A stretch of DNA of 64,000 nucleotides from Prevotella sp. Rep29 (lineage in GTDB: Bacteria; Bacteroidota; Bacteroidia; Bacteroidales; Bacteroidaceae), in the NCBI RefSeq assembly GCF_019551475.1, contig NZ_CP047159.1, positions 1,736,001-1,800,000 of the forward strand. The letters are read 5' to 3'. The notes beneath the pieces are model-generated. The model was not told the origin of the DNA. It searched no databases and saw nothing but the letters and a program-made list of their open reading frames with translations. Each line of letters opens with the position of its first letter. The first letter of the stretch is position 1. Shown piece after piece: positions 42,050 through 50,989 of the stretch. A program made the translations under genes and the position numbers.

Positions 42050-42379
42050 TTAATCCTGTGTATCTTTTGACGGGTCACGGAAATATACTTCCCCGTCAAT
42101 GAACTCCTGTGTTGCCAGCAACGTTGCCTTCGGCAGTTTTTCGTAATAACGTGAAATCTCTATCTGCTCACGATTCTCAAATACTTCCTCAAGACTGTCA
42201 TTATAGGATGCAAATTCCTGCAGTTTCTTGCTCAAGTCTTGTTTGATTTCCGCAGAAATCTGATTGGCGCGCTTTGAGATGATTGCGACACTTTCATACA
42301 CATTACCTGTCTCGTTGCAAAGATCCATGATGTCTCGTGAGACGGTGTTTACCGGTGCTTTTGATTTCTTATAATCCAT
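42050..42379 (-). CDS. rpoZ: RNA polymerase omega subunit (Rpb6-like, Bacteroidetes type)
   Basis: A 109-residue protein: MDYKKSKAPVNTVSRDIMDLCNETGNVYESVAIISKRANQIS matches the omega/Rpb6 core (helix that clasps the beta' C-terminus), followed by a family-specific tail. It assists polymerase assembly. Gene order bamD-omega-DUF4293 supports the call. Confidence 0.85.
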   Translation of the reverse strand: MDYKKSKAPVNTVSRDIMDLCNETGNVYESVAIISKRANQISAEIKQDLSKKLQEFASYNDSLEEVFENREQIEISRYYEKLPKATLLATQEFIDGEVYFRDPSKDTQD

Positions 42380-42411
42380 TTGAATTGATTTAGTTGATTT
42401 CTATTCTTTTT

Positions 42412-43236
42412 TTAATCTTTCAGATATTTCTTGCATGCTTCAATGTATTTCTCGGCTGTAGCACGCTCCTCTGATTCGGGGTATTGGTTCACGAATCCAT
42501 AGCATTCGTCTTCTGCCTCGCGGTATCGCTCCAGTTTTTTCTCTTCCACGCTCTGTTCTGCCAGCTTGAACTTGCTTTTCATTATCAGTATGGCAAAATC
42601 CTCGCGGTAGTCACTGTAAGGATAATCTTTTATTGCATTCTGTGCCGTTACGATGCATGCCTCGTAATTATTACCGCCATTCGTGCAGTTACCGAAATAG
42701 GTTCCCAGATTATAGTACAGTTGTGCGGAGAGGAACTCTTTCTTGACGAGTTTTCCTTGTAGTTCGAAGAGGCGTTGCTGTGCGGTCTCGCGCATCTGAC
42801 CGTCTGGATACAGGTCAAGATATTCTTGGAAGGCGCCTATCGCTGCGATGGTCGGTGTCTGGTCCAAGCGTGGCTCTGGCGTGCTCATGTATAGGCTTTC
42901 GCCTACATAGAACGATGCCATCTCTGCATACTCGCCCCGTGGATATGAGGAGATATATTTCTTGAAATAGGTTGAAGCTGTTTCATAATCCTTGTAGCGA
43001 TATTCGGACATTGCCAGCATATACATGCACTCCTGGGCATTTTCCGTTCCTTTCATCACTGTCAGCACTTCCTGCAGCAGTGTGATGGCGTTTGCATACT
43101 TACCGCGAATGTAGCATTCCTTCGCATATTCATATTTATAAGCATAGTCAGGCGACTTATACACGCGGTTGAACTCTTGCGCACAACCTGCAAGAACTGC
43201 ACACCCGAATAACCATATAGCCAGTCTCTTTATCAT
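42412..43236 (-). CDS. bamD: Outer-membrane assembly lipoprotein BamD
   Basis: A 274-residue lipoprotein: lipobox VLAGCAQE (Cys about 18) and TPR-like helices (YEYAKECYIRGKYANAITLLQEVL, ECMYMLAMSEYRYKDYETASTYFKKYISSYP, ATAEKYIEACKKYL). This is the BamD/YfiO/ComL pattern. It works with BamA in inserting beta-barrel proteins into the outer membrane. It is the first gene of the omega/DUF4293 operon, with a -7 box TATTTTTG 31 bp upstream. Confidence 0.92.
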   Translation of the reverse strand: MIKRLAIWLFGCAVLAGCAQEFNRVYKSPDYAYKYEYAKECYIRGKYANAITLLQEVLTVMKGTENAQECMYMLAMSEYRYKDYETASTYFKKYISSYPRGEYAEMASFYVGESLYMSTPEPRLDQTPTIAAIGAFQEYLDLYPDGQMRETAQQRLFELQGKLVKKEFLSAQLYYNLGTYFGNCTNGGNNYEACIVTAQNAIKDYPYSDYREDFAILIMKSKFKLAEQSVEEKKLERYREAEDECYGFVNQYPESEERATAEKYIEACKKYLKD

Positions 43237-43266
43237 AAAAAATGCTGATTCTCAACTTTTGACCTG

Positions 43267-43274
43267 CAAAAATA
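43267..43274 (-). promoter_or_regulatory. -7 box of the bamD operon
   Basis: TATTTTTG on the minus strand, 31 bp before the bamD ATG. Confidence 0.5.
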
Positions 43275-43458
43275 CATATATTTCCGCGTTCTGCAAAGCA
43301 TTCTTACGCTTTTTTAGCAAAAAAAAACTTAAAAACAAGTGGTTGGGATGAAAAGTCCTGAAATACATCTGATGAAAGTGTGTTATTCTCGATTCTTTGT
43401 AGTAATTTTGCAAGCACTATATTATTTGTTGCAGGTGTTATATTAATTCGCAGGTGTT

Positions 43459-45501
43459 ATGGATAGATTCAGGCTTACGTCTAAATATCGTCCGACGGGT
43501 GATCAGCCGGAGGCTATTGGTCAGTTGACGGAGGGTGTTGTTGGGGGCTGTGGTGCTCAGGTGTTGCTGGGTGTCACGGGTTCGGGTAAGACGTTTACTG
43601 TTGCTAATGTGATTGCGAATGTGAATCGTCCGACGTTGATTTTGAGTCATAACAAGACGCTAGCTGCTCAGCTTTATGCTGAGATGAAGGAGTTTTTTCC
43701 TGAGAATGCTGTTGAGTATTATGTTTCTTACTATGACTATTATCAGCCGGAGGCTTATTTGCCTCATACGGACACGTATATTGAGAAGGATCTTGCGATT
43801 AATGATGAGATTGACCGTCTGCGGTTGTCTGCTTTGTCTGCTTTGCTTTCGGGCAGGCGGGATGTTGTGATTGTCTCGTCTGTGTCGTGTATTTATGGCA
43901 TGGGTGGTCCTGCTGCGCTGAGTGGTTCTGTGATTGATATCCGTGTTGGTCAGCGGCTGAGCCGGAATGGGCTGCTGAGGATGTTGGTTGATGCGCTTTA
44001 TGTGCGTAATGACGTGAGTCCTTCGAGGGGTGAGTTTCGTGTGAAGGGTGACACGGTTGATGTGTTTATTGCCTATAGTGTGAATTTCATTCGTGTGACG
44101 TTCTGGGATGATGAGATTGAGAGTATTGAGGAGATTGACCCTGAGGATGTGGCGGTGCATGCTGTTGCGCTTGATGGGTATCAGGTGTATCCTGCGAATT
44201 TGTTTGTGACGACGAAGGAGCAACAGGAGGTTGCTATCAGGTGTATTCGTGAGGATTTGCGTGAGCGGATTGATTTTTTCACGGAGATGGGTGATGGTGT
44301 GAGGGCTCAGCGTATCAAGGAGCGTGTGGAATACGACATTGAAATGATTAAGGAGTTGGGTCACTGTGCCGGGATTGAGAATTATTCGCGGTATTTTGAC
44401 GGCCGGCTGCCCGGTCAGAGGCCTTACACGCTGCTTGACTTTTTCCCGGATGATTTTCTTCTAGTGATTGATGAGAGTCATGTGAGTGTTCCGCAGCTTA
44501 GTGCGATGTATGGTGGTGACCGTGCCCGGAAGACGAACTTGGTGGAGTATGGTTTTCGTCTGCCTGCGGCTTTTGACAATCGTCCGCTGCGGTTTGATGA
44601 GTTCCGGGAGATGGTTCACCAGGTTATTTATGTTTCTGCGACGCCTGCGGAGTATGAGCTTCGGGAGGCTGAGGGTGTTGTGGTGGAACAGGTTATTCGC
44701 CCGACTGGTTTGCTTGACCCTGTTATCTATGTGCGTCCGAGCCATAATCAGATTGATGATTTGCTTCACGAGATTCGGTTGCGGACGGAGAGGGACCAGC
44801 GGACGTTGGTCACAACGCTCACGAAGCGTATGGCTGAGGAGCTCACGCAGTATCTTCTGGAGCATGACATCCGGGCGTCTTATATTCACTCTGATGTTGC
44901 TACACTTGACCGTGTGAGGATTCTTGCGCAGCTGAGGGAGGGAACGTTCGATGTTCTTGTGGGTGTGAATCTCCTGAGGGAGGGTCTTGACTTGCCTGAG
45001 GTGTCGCTTGTCGCGATACTTGATGCTGACAAGGAGGGTTTTCTCAGGAGTCACCGTTCTCTCACTCAGACGGCTGGAAGGGCTGCGAGGAATATTGACG
45101 GGACGGTGATTATGTATGCTGACACGGTTACTCAGTCGATGCAAAAGACGATTGATGAGACGGAAAGGAGGCGCAGGAAGCAGCTGGCATATAATGAGGC
45201 GCATCATATCACGCCTAAGCAGATTATCAAGGCTGTCAAGAGTCAGGGTTTGCAACAAGGGGATGCTTCAGGGGAGTCGGCAAGCCGTGACACAAACAGG
45301 AGATACCAGCCATACGTTGAAAAGGAAAACGGTATTGCGGCTGATCCTATCATCAGGCGGATGACAAAGGAGCAACTCCAAAAGGCTATCGAACACACTA
45401 CGCAGATGATGAAAGAGGCTGCGAAGGAGCTTGATTTCCTGCAAGCTGCGCAATACAGGGACGAGGTTATAAGGTTGCAGGACTTGCTTGAAAAAAGTTA
45501 A
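43459..45501 (+). CDS. uvrB: Excinuclease ABC subunit UvrB, with deviant codon use
   Basis: A 680-residue UvrB, full length. Visible motifs: Walker A GVTGSGKTFTVANV; the beta-hairpin YVSYYDYYQPEAYLPHTDTY; RRDVVIVSSVSCIYG; Walker B LLVIDESHVSVPQ; YVSATPAEYEL; VGVNLLREGLDLPEVSLVAILDADKEGFLRS; and the C-terminal UVR motif (KELDFLQAAQYRDEVIRLQ). It loads onto damaged DNA with UvrA and pre-positions UvrC. From the start to about 45250, nearly every third codon base is G or T (ggt, gtt, gtg, ttg, acg), unlike neighbours; the last 80 codons look ordinary. A direct repeat GCAGGTGTTAT lies twice just before the start. Confidence 0.95.
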   Translation: MDRFRLTSKYRPTGDQPEAIGQLTEGVVGGCGAQVLLGVTGSGKTFTVANVIANVNRPTLILSHNKTLAAQLYAEMKEFFPENAVEYYVSYYDYYQPEAYLPHTDTYIEKDLAINDEIDRLRLSALSALLSGRRDVVIVSSVSCIYGMGGPAALSGSVIDIRVGQRLSRNGLLRMLVDALYVRNDVSPSRGEFRVKGDTVDVFIAYSVNFIRVTFWDDEIESIEEIDPEDVAVHAVALDGYQVYPANLFVTTKEQQEVAIRCIREDLRERIDFFTEMGDGVRAQRIKERVEYDIEMIKELGHCAGIENYSRYFDGRLPGQRPYTLLDFFPDDFLLVIDESHVSVPQLSAMYGGDRARKTNLVEYGFRLPAAFDNRPLRFDEFREMVHQVIYVSATPAEYELREAEGVVVEQVIRPTGLLDPVIYVRPSHNQIDDLLHEIRLRTERDQRTLVTTLTKRMAEELTQYLLEHDIRASYIHSDVATLDRVRILAQLREGTFDVLVGVNLLREGLDLPEVSLVAILDADKEGFLRSHRSLTQTAGRAARNIDGTVIMYADTVTQSMQKTIDETERRRRKQLAYNEAHHITPKQIIKAVKSQGLQQGDASGESASRDTNRRYQPYVEKENGIAADPIIRRMTKEQLQKAIEHTTQMMKEAAKELDFLQAAQYRDEVIRLQDLLEKS

Positions 45502-45584
45502 GTGCGGGATTTCGGGGTTTTCGTTATTTCGTTATTTCGAATAAGTTCCTTCCGCTCGACAATAAAAATAAAAATGGCTTTTAT

Positions 45585-45615
45585 TTTGTATTGTGCTCAC
45601 TAAATCGTAACTTTG
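45585..45615 (+). promoter_or_regulatory. Promoter of the DUF4468 gene
   Basis: TTTG (45585-45588) and TAACTTTG (45608-45615) with 19-bp spacing, 17 bp before the ATG at 45633. Confidence 0.75.
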
Positions 45616-45632
45616 CACAAATTTCAATCCGT

Positions 45633-46646
45633 ATGAGAAAGGTTATTATTTTTATGATGCTGTGTCTTCCTGTCACACTTGTGGCACAGACGCCGGTTCA
45701 ATCTGCAGAGCGTATCGCACAACTGAAAGCTGAAGCTGCTGCGAAGGCTAAGGCTGCCGAGGAGGCTGCCCAGAAAGCGCTTGAGGCTGCAAAAGCTGCT
45801 GAAGAGGCTGCAAAAGCACTTGAGATAGAGGCAGCAAAAACGCAACAGGCACAGCAAAAGGCTGAACAGGAACGTATGGCTGCACAGAAGGAGGCTGAAA
45901 AGAAGAGAACAGAGGCGCAGCAAAAGGCTGAGCAAGAGCGCATCGCTGCACAGAAGGAGGCTGAAAAGAAGAGAACAGAGGCACAGCAAAAGGCTGAACA
46001 AGAGCGCATCGCTGCACAGAAGGAGGCTGAAAAGAAGAGAACAGAGGCGCAACAGGCGCAGCAATGGACGAAACCTGTCATCCAACCTACGCCAGACGAA
46101 GAGGTTAAGCAACAGAAGCCTAAAGAAGAAAACGAAGAAGACGAAAAATATCTCGAGGGAGCTGTTCCGCTCGTGAACGGGAACATCGAATGGGAAAAGA
46201 CATTCGAAACGGCAAATTCCCCTGATGACAATTATCAGCGCATGATGCGACTCTTTGCTGCGATGACAAAAGAAAAGAACCAACTGCCCTCCAGCAATGT
46301 CGCCCTGGTCAATGAAAGTGAGCGCACGATTGTAGCCCACTTCGAAGAGTGGCTTGTGTTCGCGAGCAACTTCATCTCTATTGACCGGACAAAATTCATT
46401 TATAATATCATTGCGACCTGTCAGGGGAACACTGTCAACGTCAGACTTTTCCGCATCAGCTATAGATACGAAGAAGAACGAACGACCAAGAGCCTGATTA
46501 AAGCCGAAGAGTGGATTACGGACGACGTATGTCTCAACAAGAAGAAGACGAAGCTCAACCGTATCTCCGGAAAGTTCAGAAGAAAGACCATCGACCGCAA
46601 AGATGAAATCTTCAAGAATATCGAACAAACACTGAATAACCAATAG
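45633..46646 (+). CDS. DUF4468-domain exported protein with coiled-coil repeats
   Basis: A 337-residue protein: signal peptide (MRKVIIFMMLCLPVTLVAQ), an Ala/Lys/Glu/Gln-rich coiled coil (about 25-145) and a C-terminal DUF4468-like beta domain (about 175-330; VNGNIEWEKTFETANSPDDNYQ, then FISIDRTKFIYNIIATC). The coiled coil has three nearly identical 22-residue repeats (QQKAEQERIAAQKEAEKKRTEA type), coded by 66-bp DNA repeats at about 45852-46049. It may bridge envelope layers. The start at 45633 follows a consensus promoter. Two membrane-protein genes follow closely. Confidence 0.82.
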   Translation: MRKVIIFMMLCLPVTLVAQTPVQSAERIAQLKAEAAAKAKAAEEAAQKALEAAKAAEEAAKALEIEAAKTQQAQQKAEQERMAAQKEAEKKRTEAQQKAEQERIAAQKEAEKKRTEAQQKAEQERIAAQKEAEKKRTEAQQAQQWTKPVIQPTPDEEVKQQKPKEENEEDEKYLEGAVPLVNGNIEWEKTFETANSPDDNYQRMMRLFAAMTKEKNQLPSSNVALVNESERTIVAHFEEWLVFASNFISIDRTKFIYNIIATCQGNTVNVRLFRISYRYEEERTTKSLIKAEEWITDDVCLNKKKTKLNRISGKFRRKTIDRKDEIFKNIEQTLNNQ

Positions 46647-46655
46647 GACAGGAGT

Positions 46656-46892
46656 ATGAACGAAAAAGACAGACACACGACCATTCCAAGACGCCGACGC
46701 GACAGTGGCGAAGGAGAAAAGAGGCGGGACCCGTTTCTCCCCGTCCGCAACATCCTGAACATTATTTTCATGTTGCTGGCTGTTGTCGGAGTTATTGTCT
46801 ATCTCACCAAATATACAGACACCGGAATCATCATCGTACTCGTTGCCATGGGGTTCAAAATGATAGAATGCATTTTACGATTTATCAAATGA
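46656..46892 (+). CDS. Small two-span membrane protein (78 aa)
   Basis: A 78-residue protein with a basic, polar N-terminus (NEKDRHTTIPRRRRDSGEGEKRRD) and two membrane segments (about 33-51 and 56-74). Its stop codon overlaps the ATG of the porin gene (ATGA at 46889), indicating translational coupling. It lies 9 bp after the DUF4468 gene. Family not recognised. Confidence 0.75.
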   Translation: MNEKDRHTTIPRRRRDSGEGEKRRDPFLPVRNILNIIFMLLAVVGVIVYLTKYTDTGIIIVLVAMGFKMIECILRFIK

Positions 46893-49210
46893 AGAAGACA
46901 CTATTACTCCTCTTATTCACGGGATTCGCATACGCCTTGTCGGCACAAGACTATAACGTGCTTACCGAAGACGGACGGTTTACGCCTGCCCAGCAACGGC
47001 AAAACAAAGGAAGCGACAGTATTCAGAGTCAGCACAAAGAAGTGCCGAAGGGATTGAAAGTCTGGACCGTTGACGAACTGTTCGGCGACCGCACGCCAGC
47101 CATCCCTGACACTGTTTCGCACATGTATATGAACAGTATCTTCACTACTGGGTTAAGAGGAGAATATAACACGCTCGGAAATCTTGGAACGCCGCGCTTG
47201 AATCGTATTTTTATAGAACGACCGGAATTGGAAAACGAGTTTATTTTCATTCATCCGTTCAGTTACTTTATAACGCCCGTCAGCGATTTCCATTTCACCA
47301 ATACCTACTCCCCCATCACCAACCTATCGTTCAACACTTGCGGCAACAGGACGAACGGAGAGGACCATTTCAAGGCGCTCTTTGCCATCAATGCGGGGAA
47401 GAAATTCGGGGCGGGATTTAAGTTCGACTATCTCTACGGACGGGGATATTATCAGAATCAGAGCACATCACTCTTCAACTACAGCATGTTTGCATCCTAT
47501 ATCGGAGACCAATACCAGGCACACCTCCTGCTATCTGCCAACCACATGAAACAAGCAGAGAACGGAGGAATTACCGACGACAACTATATCACACACCCGG
47601 AAAGTTTCAACGACTCATACACAGAAAACGAAATTCCCACCGTCCTTGAACGAAACTGGAACAGGAACGACAACCAACAGATATTCTTCACACATCGCTA
47701 CAACATCGGATTCCGCAGGAAAGTTCCTATGACGGAAGAGGAAATCAAGGCAAGAAAGTTTGCCATCGAATCGAAAAAAGAAAATCAAGCCGAGAAAGAC
47801 AAGCAAGACGCTATCAGAAAGGCACGCGAAGAGGGACGGTCATTCAACGAAAACGAGTATGACAACCAAAAGGCCGTAGAAGGACGTCCTGAGAACGCAA
47901 TCATCGCAGGCAACGAGCCGAAAGATTCCATACGCACACAGGGCGAGCGTATCACCGTCAGCAATGCACAGCAAGCTGACAGTCTCATGGCTATCGAGAA
48001 AAAAGCTGCAGAAGACTCGCTCTGGTACAAGACGGAGTATGTGCCTGTCACGAGTTTCATCCACACGCTCAAGTTCGACAACTACAAGCGGCTCTATACC
48101 GCCCATGACGTTCCCGACGGATATTATGCGAACACGTTTTATGACCTTGCCAACGACTCTATCAACGACAAGACACGTTTCTATGAACTGAACAACACCT
48201 TCGCCGTTGCGTTGCTCGAAGGCTTCAACAAATGGGCTAAAGCCGGACTGAAAGCTTATGTCACCCACAATTTGAGACACTATACCCTCCCCGACTCCAT
48301 TGGAGGGACAAATTCGTACACTGATCATTCCGTCTATGCCGGCGGTCAAATCAGTAAAAGAGAAGGCAAAACGTTGCATTATAATTTAGCAGCAGAGTTT
48401 GGTGTCGCCGGTGCTGATGCCGGAGATATGTTCCTTGACGCGAATGCCGACCTTAACGTTCCGCTGTTCGGCGACACGGTGACTTTAGAGGCAAATGCTT
48501 TCCTGCACCGAACGACACCGGCATTCTACTATTCCCACTACCATTCCAAGCATTTCTGGTGGGACAACGATGAACTTGAACGATTTACACACTCCAGAAT
48601 ATCGGCAACACTGTCGTCGCAGAAAACGCGTACCGCCATTAAAGTTGCTTTTGACAACATCAAGAACTACACCTATTTCGGACACGCATACAACATCACT
48701 GAGGACTATGGACGCACGGCAAACGAGGTGAACGTGAGACAATGTCCTGACGGCATCAGCCTCTTCACGGCACAACTCAGCCAAGACCTCACGTTTGGTC
48801 CGCTTAACTGGGAAACGGTTCTTACCTATCAAAAGTCAAGCAAGCAGGATGTCCTGCCTGTTCCCGCACTCAACCTGTACACCAATCTCTATCTCAAGTT
48901 CAAGATCGCAAAGGTGTTGAAATGCGATTTCGGAGCCGACATGAGATTCTTCACCAAGTATGAAGCACCCGACTATGCACCGGGACTCGGACAGTTCACC
49001 ATACAGGAGAATGAAGCAAGCCGTGTAAAACTTGGCGGATATCCCATCGTGAACGTCTATGCCAATTTCCACCTCAAGCACACACGCTTCTTTATCATGA
49101 TGAGCCATGTCAATGCAGGCAGCGGTTCGCGTGAATACTTCCTCACGCCCCACTATCCGCTCAACGGACGCATCCTCCGACTCGGACTTTCATGGAACTT
49201 CTTCAACTAA
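46889..49210 (+). CDS. Putative outer-membrane porin (PF14121-like)
   Basis: A 773-residue protein from ATG 46889 (MKKTLLLLLFTGFAYALSAQ signal peptide). It matches the putative-porin family of Bacteroidetes: LGNLGTPRLNRIFIERPELENEFIFIHPFSYF, YSPITNLSFNTCGNRTNGEDHF, then a long beta-barrel. A charged loop of about 90 residues (about 290-380; EEEIKARKFAIESKKENQAEKDKQDAIRKAREEGR in part) interrupts the barrel and may be a periplasmic or surface loop. The substrate is unknown. It is the last gene of a three-gene operon. Confidence 0.82.
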   Translation: MKKTLLLLLFTGFAYALSAQDYNVLTEDGRFTPAQQRQNKGSDSIQSQHKEVPKGLKVWTVDELFGDRTPAIPDTVSHMYMNSIFTTGLRGEYNTLGNLGTPRLNRIFIERPELENEFIFIHPFSYFITPVSDFHFTNTYSPITNLSFNTCGNRTNGEDHFKALFAINAGKKFGAGFKFDYLYGRGYYQNQSTSLFNYSMFASYIGDQYQAHLLLSANHMKQAENGGITDDNYITHPESFNDSYTENEIPTVLERNWNRNDNQQIFFTHRYNIGFRRKVPMTEEEIKARKFAIESKKENQAEKDKQDAIRKAREEGRSFNENEYDNQKAVEGRPENAIIAGNEPKDSIRTQGERITVSNAQQADSLMAIEKKAAEDSLWYKTEYVPVTSFIHTLKFDNYKRLYTAHDVPDGYYANTFYDLANDSINDKTRFYELNNTFAVALLEGFNKWAKAGLKAYVTHNLRHYTLPDSIGGTNSYTDHSVYAGGQISKREGKTLHYNLAAEFGVAGADAGDMFLDANADLNVPLFGDTVTLEANAFLHRTTPAFYYSHYHSKHFWWDNDELERFTHSRISATLSSQKTRTAIKVAFDNIKNYTYFGHAYNITEDYGRTANEVNVRQCPDGISLFTAQLSQDLTFGPLNWETVLTYQKSSKQDVLPVPALNLYTNLYLKFKIAKVLKCDFGADMRFFTKYEAPDYAPGLGQFTIQENEASRVKLGGYPIVNVYANFHLKHTRFFIMMSHVNAGSGSREYFLTPHYPLNGRILRLGLSWNFFN

Positions 49211-49217
49211 TCGTCAA

Positions 49218-50198
49218 TCAGGAAATAAACAGGGCATCCAAGACAACTCCCACCGAGAACAACACCCCGTAAATAAACATATTACGCGCATTCTCAGCCA
49301 AAATGCCATTAAGAGCCTTACCGCGCTTGATGGCTTTCATTTTCCTATAAGTGCGTGCATGCAGCATCAGATAGATGGTCGGCAGGAAGAACGTGAAATA
49401 CTGCCCTTGGAAAAAGAACGTCAGTCCCATGTGGAAAGCCATCAGACCGAGTGCGAAATAAAGTATTTCAGTAGCTTTTTCCCCTATTATGACCACCAGA
49501 GTGCGCTTTCCTACCCTTCGGTCATTGTCGCGGTCACGATAATTATTCACCACCAGCAGCGTGTCGATGACCATTCCGCAAGCCAGCGACGAAAGAATCA
49601 CCTCTTTCGTCAACGTATGCGTTTGTATATAGAACGTCACGCATACCGGCACCAATCCGAAGAACACCAAGACCAGCAAATCACCCAACCCGATATAAGA
49701 CAGTAACAAGGTATAGAGAAAACAAAAAACGACACATGCCACTCCTACCCATATCAAGTCGTAGCCGCCATAAAAAACCAGCGGAAAACCTACGACACAG
49801 GCTATCAAAGTCGTCACAGCAATGGCGCAACGCATCGCTTTCGGGGTCACCCAACCCTGCGCACATGCACGGCGAGGTCCCAACCGGTGCTCATCATCCG
49901 TTCCCTTCTTCCAGTCAAAGTAATCGTTGATGAAGTTCGCATCTATCTGCATGATAAAAGCAAACAATACGCAAAGGATGGCAGGAACCCACGACAATGT
50001 CCCGGTCTCCACGCTCGTCCCCATTGCATCCACCCCGCATGCCTGTTGATTGAGCCGATAGAGGTAGGCCCATGCCAGTGTGAGCCCCATCATCACGGGT
50101 ACGGCTGCCCCTGCGAGCGTTTTCGGACGGGCTGCCAACAGCCATGCATAAAGGGAATTTTGGCGCACAGATGCGGTATTTGAGGATTTTGCTTTCAT
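49218..50198 (-). CDS. menA: 1,4-dihydroxy-2-naphthoate polyprenyltransferase MenA
   Basis: About 326 residues from ATG 50198 (a start 33 bp earlier is less likely given the promoter). It is an integral-membrane UbiA-superfamily prenyltransferase with both Asp-rich motifs: NDYFDWKKGTDDEHRLGPRR and NNYRDRDNDRRVGKRTL. The N-terminal ARPKTLAGAAVPVMMGL is typical of MenA. It attaches the polyprenyl chain in menaquinone synthesis. Its promoter overlaps that of the divergent HD-domain gene. Confidence 0.93.
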   Translation of the reverse strand: MKAKSSNTASVRQNSLYAWLLAARPKTLAGAAVPVMMGLTLAWAYLYRLNQQACGVDAMGTSVETGTLSWVPAILCVLFAFIMQIDANFINDYFDWKKGTDDEHRLGPRRACAQGWVTPKAMRCAIAVTTLIACVVGFPLVFYGGYDLIWVGVACVVFCFLYTLLLSYIGLGDLLVLVFFGLVPVCVTFYIQTHTLTKEVILSSLACGMVIDTLLVVNNYRDRDNDRRVGKRTLVVIIGEKATEILYFALGLMAFHMGLTFFFQGQYFTFFLPTIYLMLHARTYRKMKAIKRGKALNGILAENARNMFIYGVLFSVGVVLDALFIS

Positions 50199-50224
50199 AA
50201 AATTTCGAAAAGTTGACTGTTTGT

Positions 50225-50256
50225 TTTGCAAAAGTAAATATAAAATCGTACATTTG
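50225..50256 (+). promoter_or_regulatory. Promoter of the HD-domain gene (overlapping menA promoter)
   Basis: TTTG (50225-50228) and TACATTTG (50249-50256), spacing 20 bp. Interleaved with the minus-strand promoter 50229-50260. Confidence 0.75.
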
Positions 50257-50260
50257 CAAA
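50229..50260 (-). promoter_or_regulatory. Promoter of menA
   Basis: On the minus strand, TTTG (50257-50260) and TACTTTTG (50229-50236), spacing 20 bp. Each strand's -7 box abuts the other strand's -33 box. Confidence 0.78.
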
Positions 50261-50292
50261 TTATATTTTACATTTAACTGCTTGGAGAACTG

Positions 50293-50937
50293 ATGATTGA
50301 TAAACGGATAACACTTGACTTAATGGAATTTGTAGAGCAGAACATTCTTCCGCGTTACAATTCATTTGACAAGGCGCACAACGTGACACATGCCATGCGT
50401 GTCATCAACCGTTCCGTCGAACTGGCTAAGCGCATCGGCGCGGATGTCAACATGGCATACGCCATCGCTGCCTATCATGATTTGGGACTCGAAGGGCAAC
50501 GTGCCATCCATCACCTCACCAGTGGGAAAATCCTGGCAGCCGACGCCCGCCTGAAAAAGTGGTTCTCCGACGAGCAGCGGCGCATCATGCGCGAAGCCGT
50601 AGAAGACCATCGGGCATCGGCAAGCCGCAGTCCGAGAAGCATCTATGGGAAAATTGTCGCTGAAGCTGACCGCGACCTGGAACCGGAAACCGTCATACGG
50701 CGGACCATCGAATTTGGACTCAGCCACGAACCTTCCGGAACAAGCAGGGAGATGCACTGGCAACGGTTCATGAAACACATGCAGGAGAAATACTCGCAAA
50801 CCGGATACATCAAGCTATGGATTCCCGGTTCTGCCAACGAACAGCATCTTGCACGGCTGCGCAACCTCATCGAACAGCCCGACGAACTGCGCAAACTGTT
50901 CGACCGCATATTTGACGAGGAATGTCTTGAACAATAA
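50293..50937 (+). CDS. HD-domain phosphohydrolase-like protein
   Basis: A 214-residue HD-superfamily protein with metal ligands HNVTHAMRV (His), AAYHDLGLEG (HD), EDHRASASRS (His) and AEADRD (Asp), in the expected order. The substrate (nucleotide or other phosphoester) cannot be told. It is divergent from menA and lies 52 bp before the guanine deaminase gene, so a link to nucleotide metabolism is possible. Confidence 0.82.
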   Translation: MIDKRITLDLMEFVEQNILPRYNSFDKAHNVTHAMRVINRSVELAKRIGADVNMAYAIAAYHDLGLEGQRAIHHLTSGKILAADARLKKWFSDEQRRIMREAVEDHRASASRSPRSIYGKIVAEADRDLEPETVIRRTIEFGLSHEPSGTSREMHWQRFMKHMQEKYSQTGYIKLWIPGSANEQHLARLRNLIEQPDELRKLFDRIFDEECLEQ

Positions 50938-50989
50938 AACATACAGGCATCTGCCTGACAAAACAATAAAAACAAAAGAAAAAAACGAT

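Noticed and set aside
43660..45258. Two long minus-strand ORFs (234 and 265 aa) opposite uvrB
   Set aside because: They exist because the G/T-ending codons of uvrB leave no stop codons on the other strand; composition is Arg/Thr/Ile-rich with no domain.
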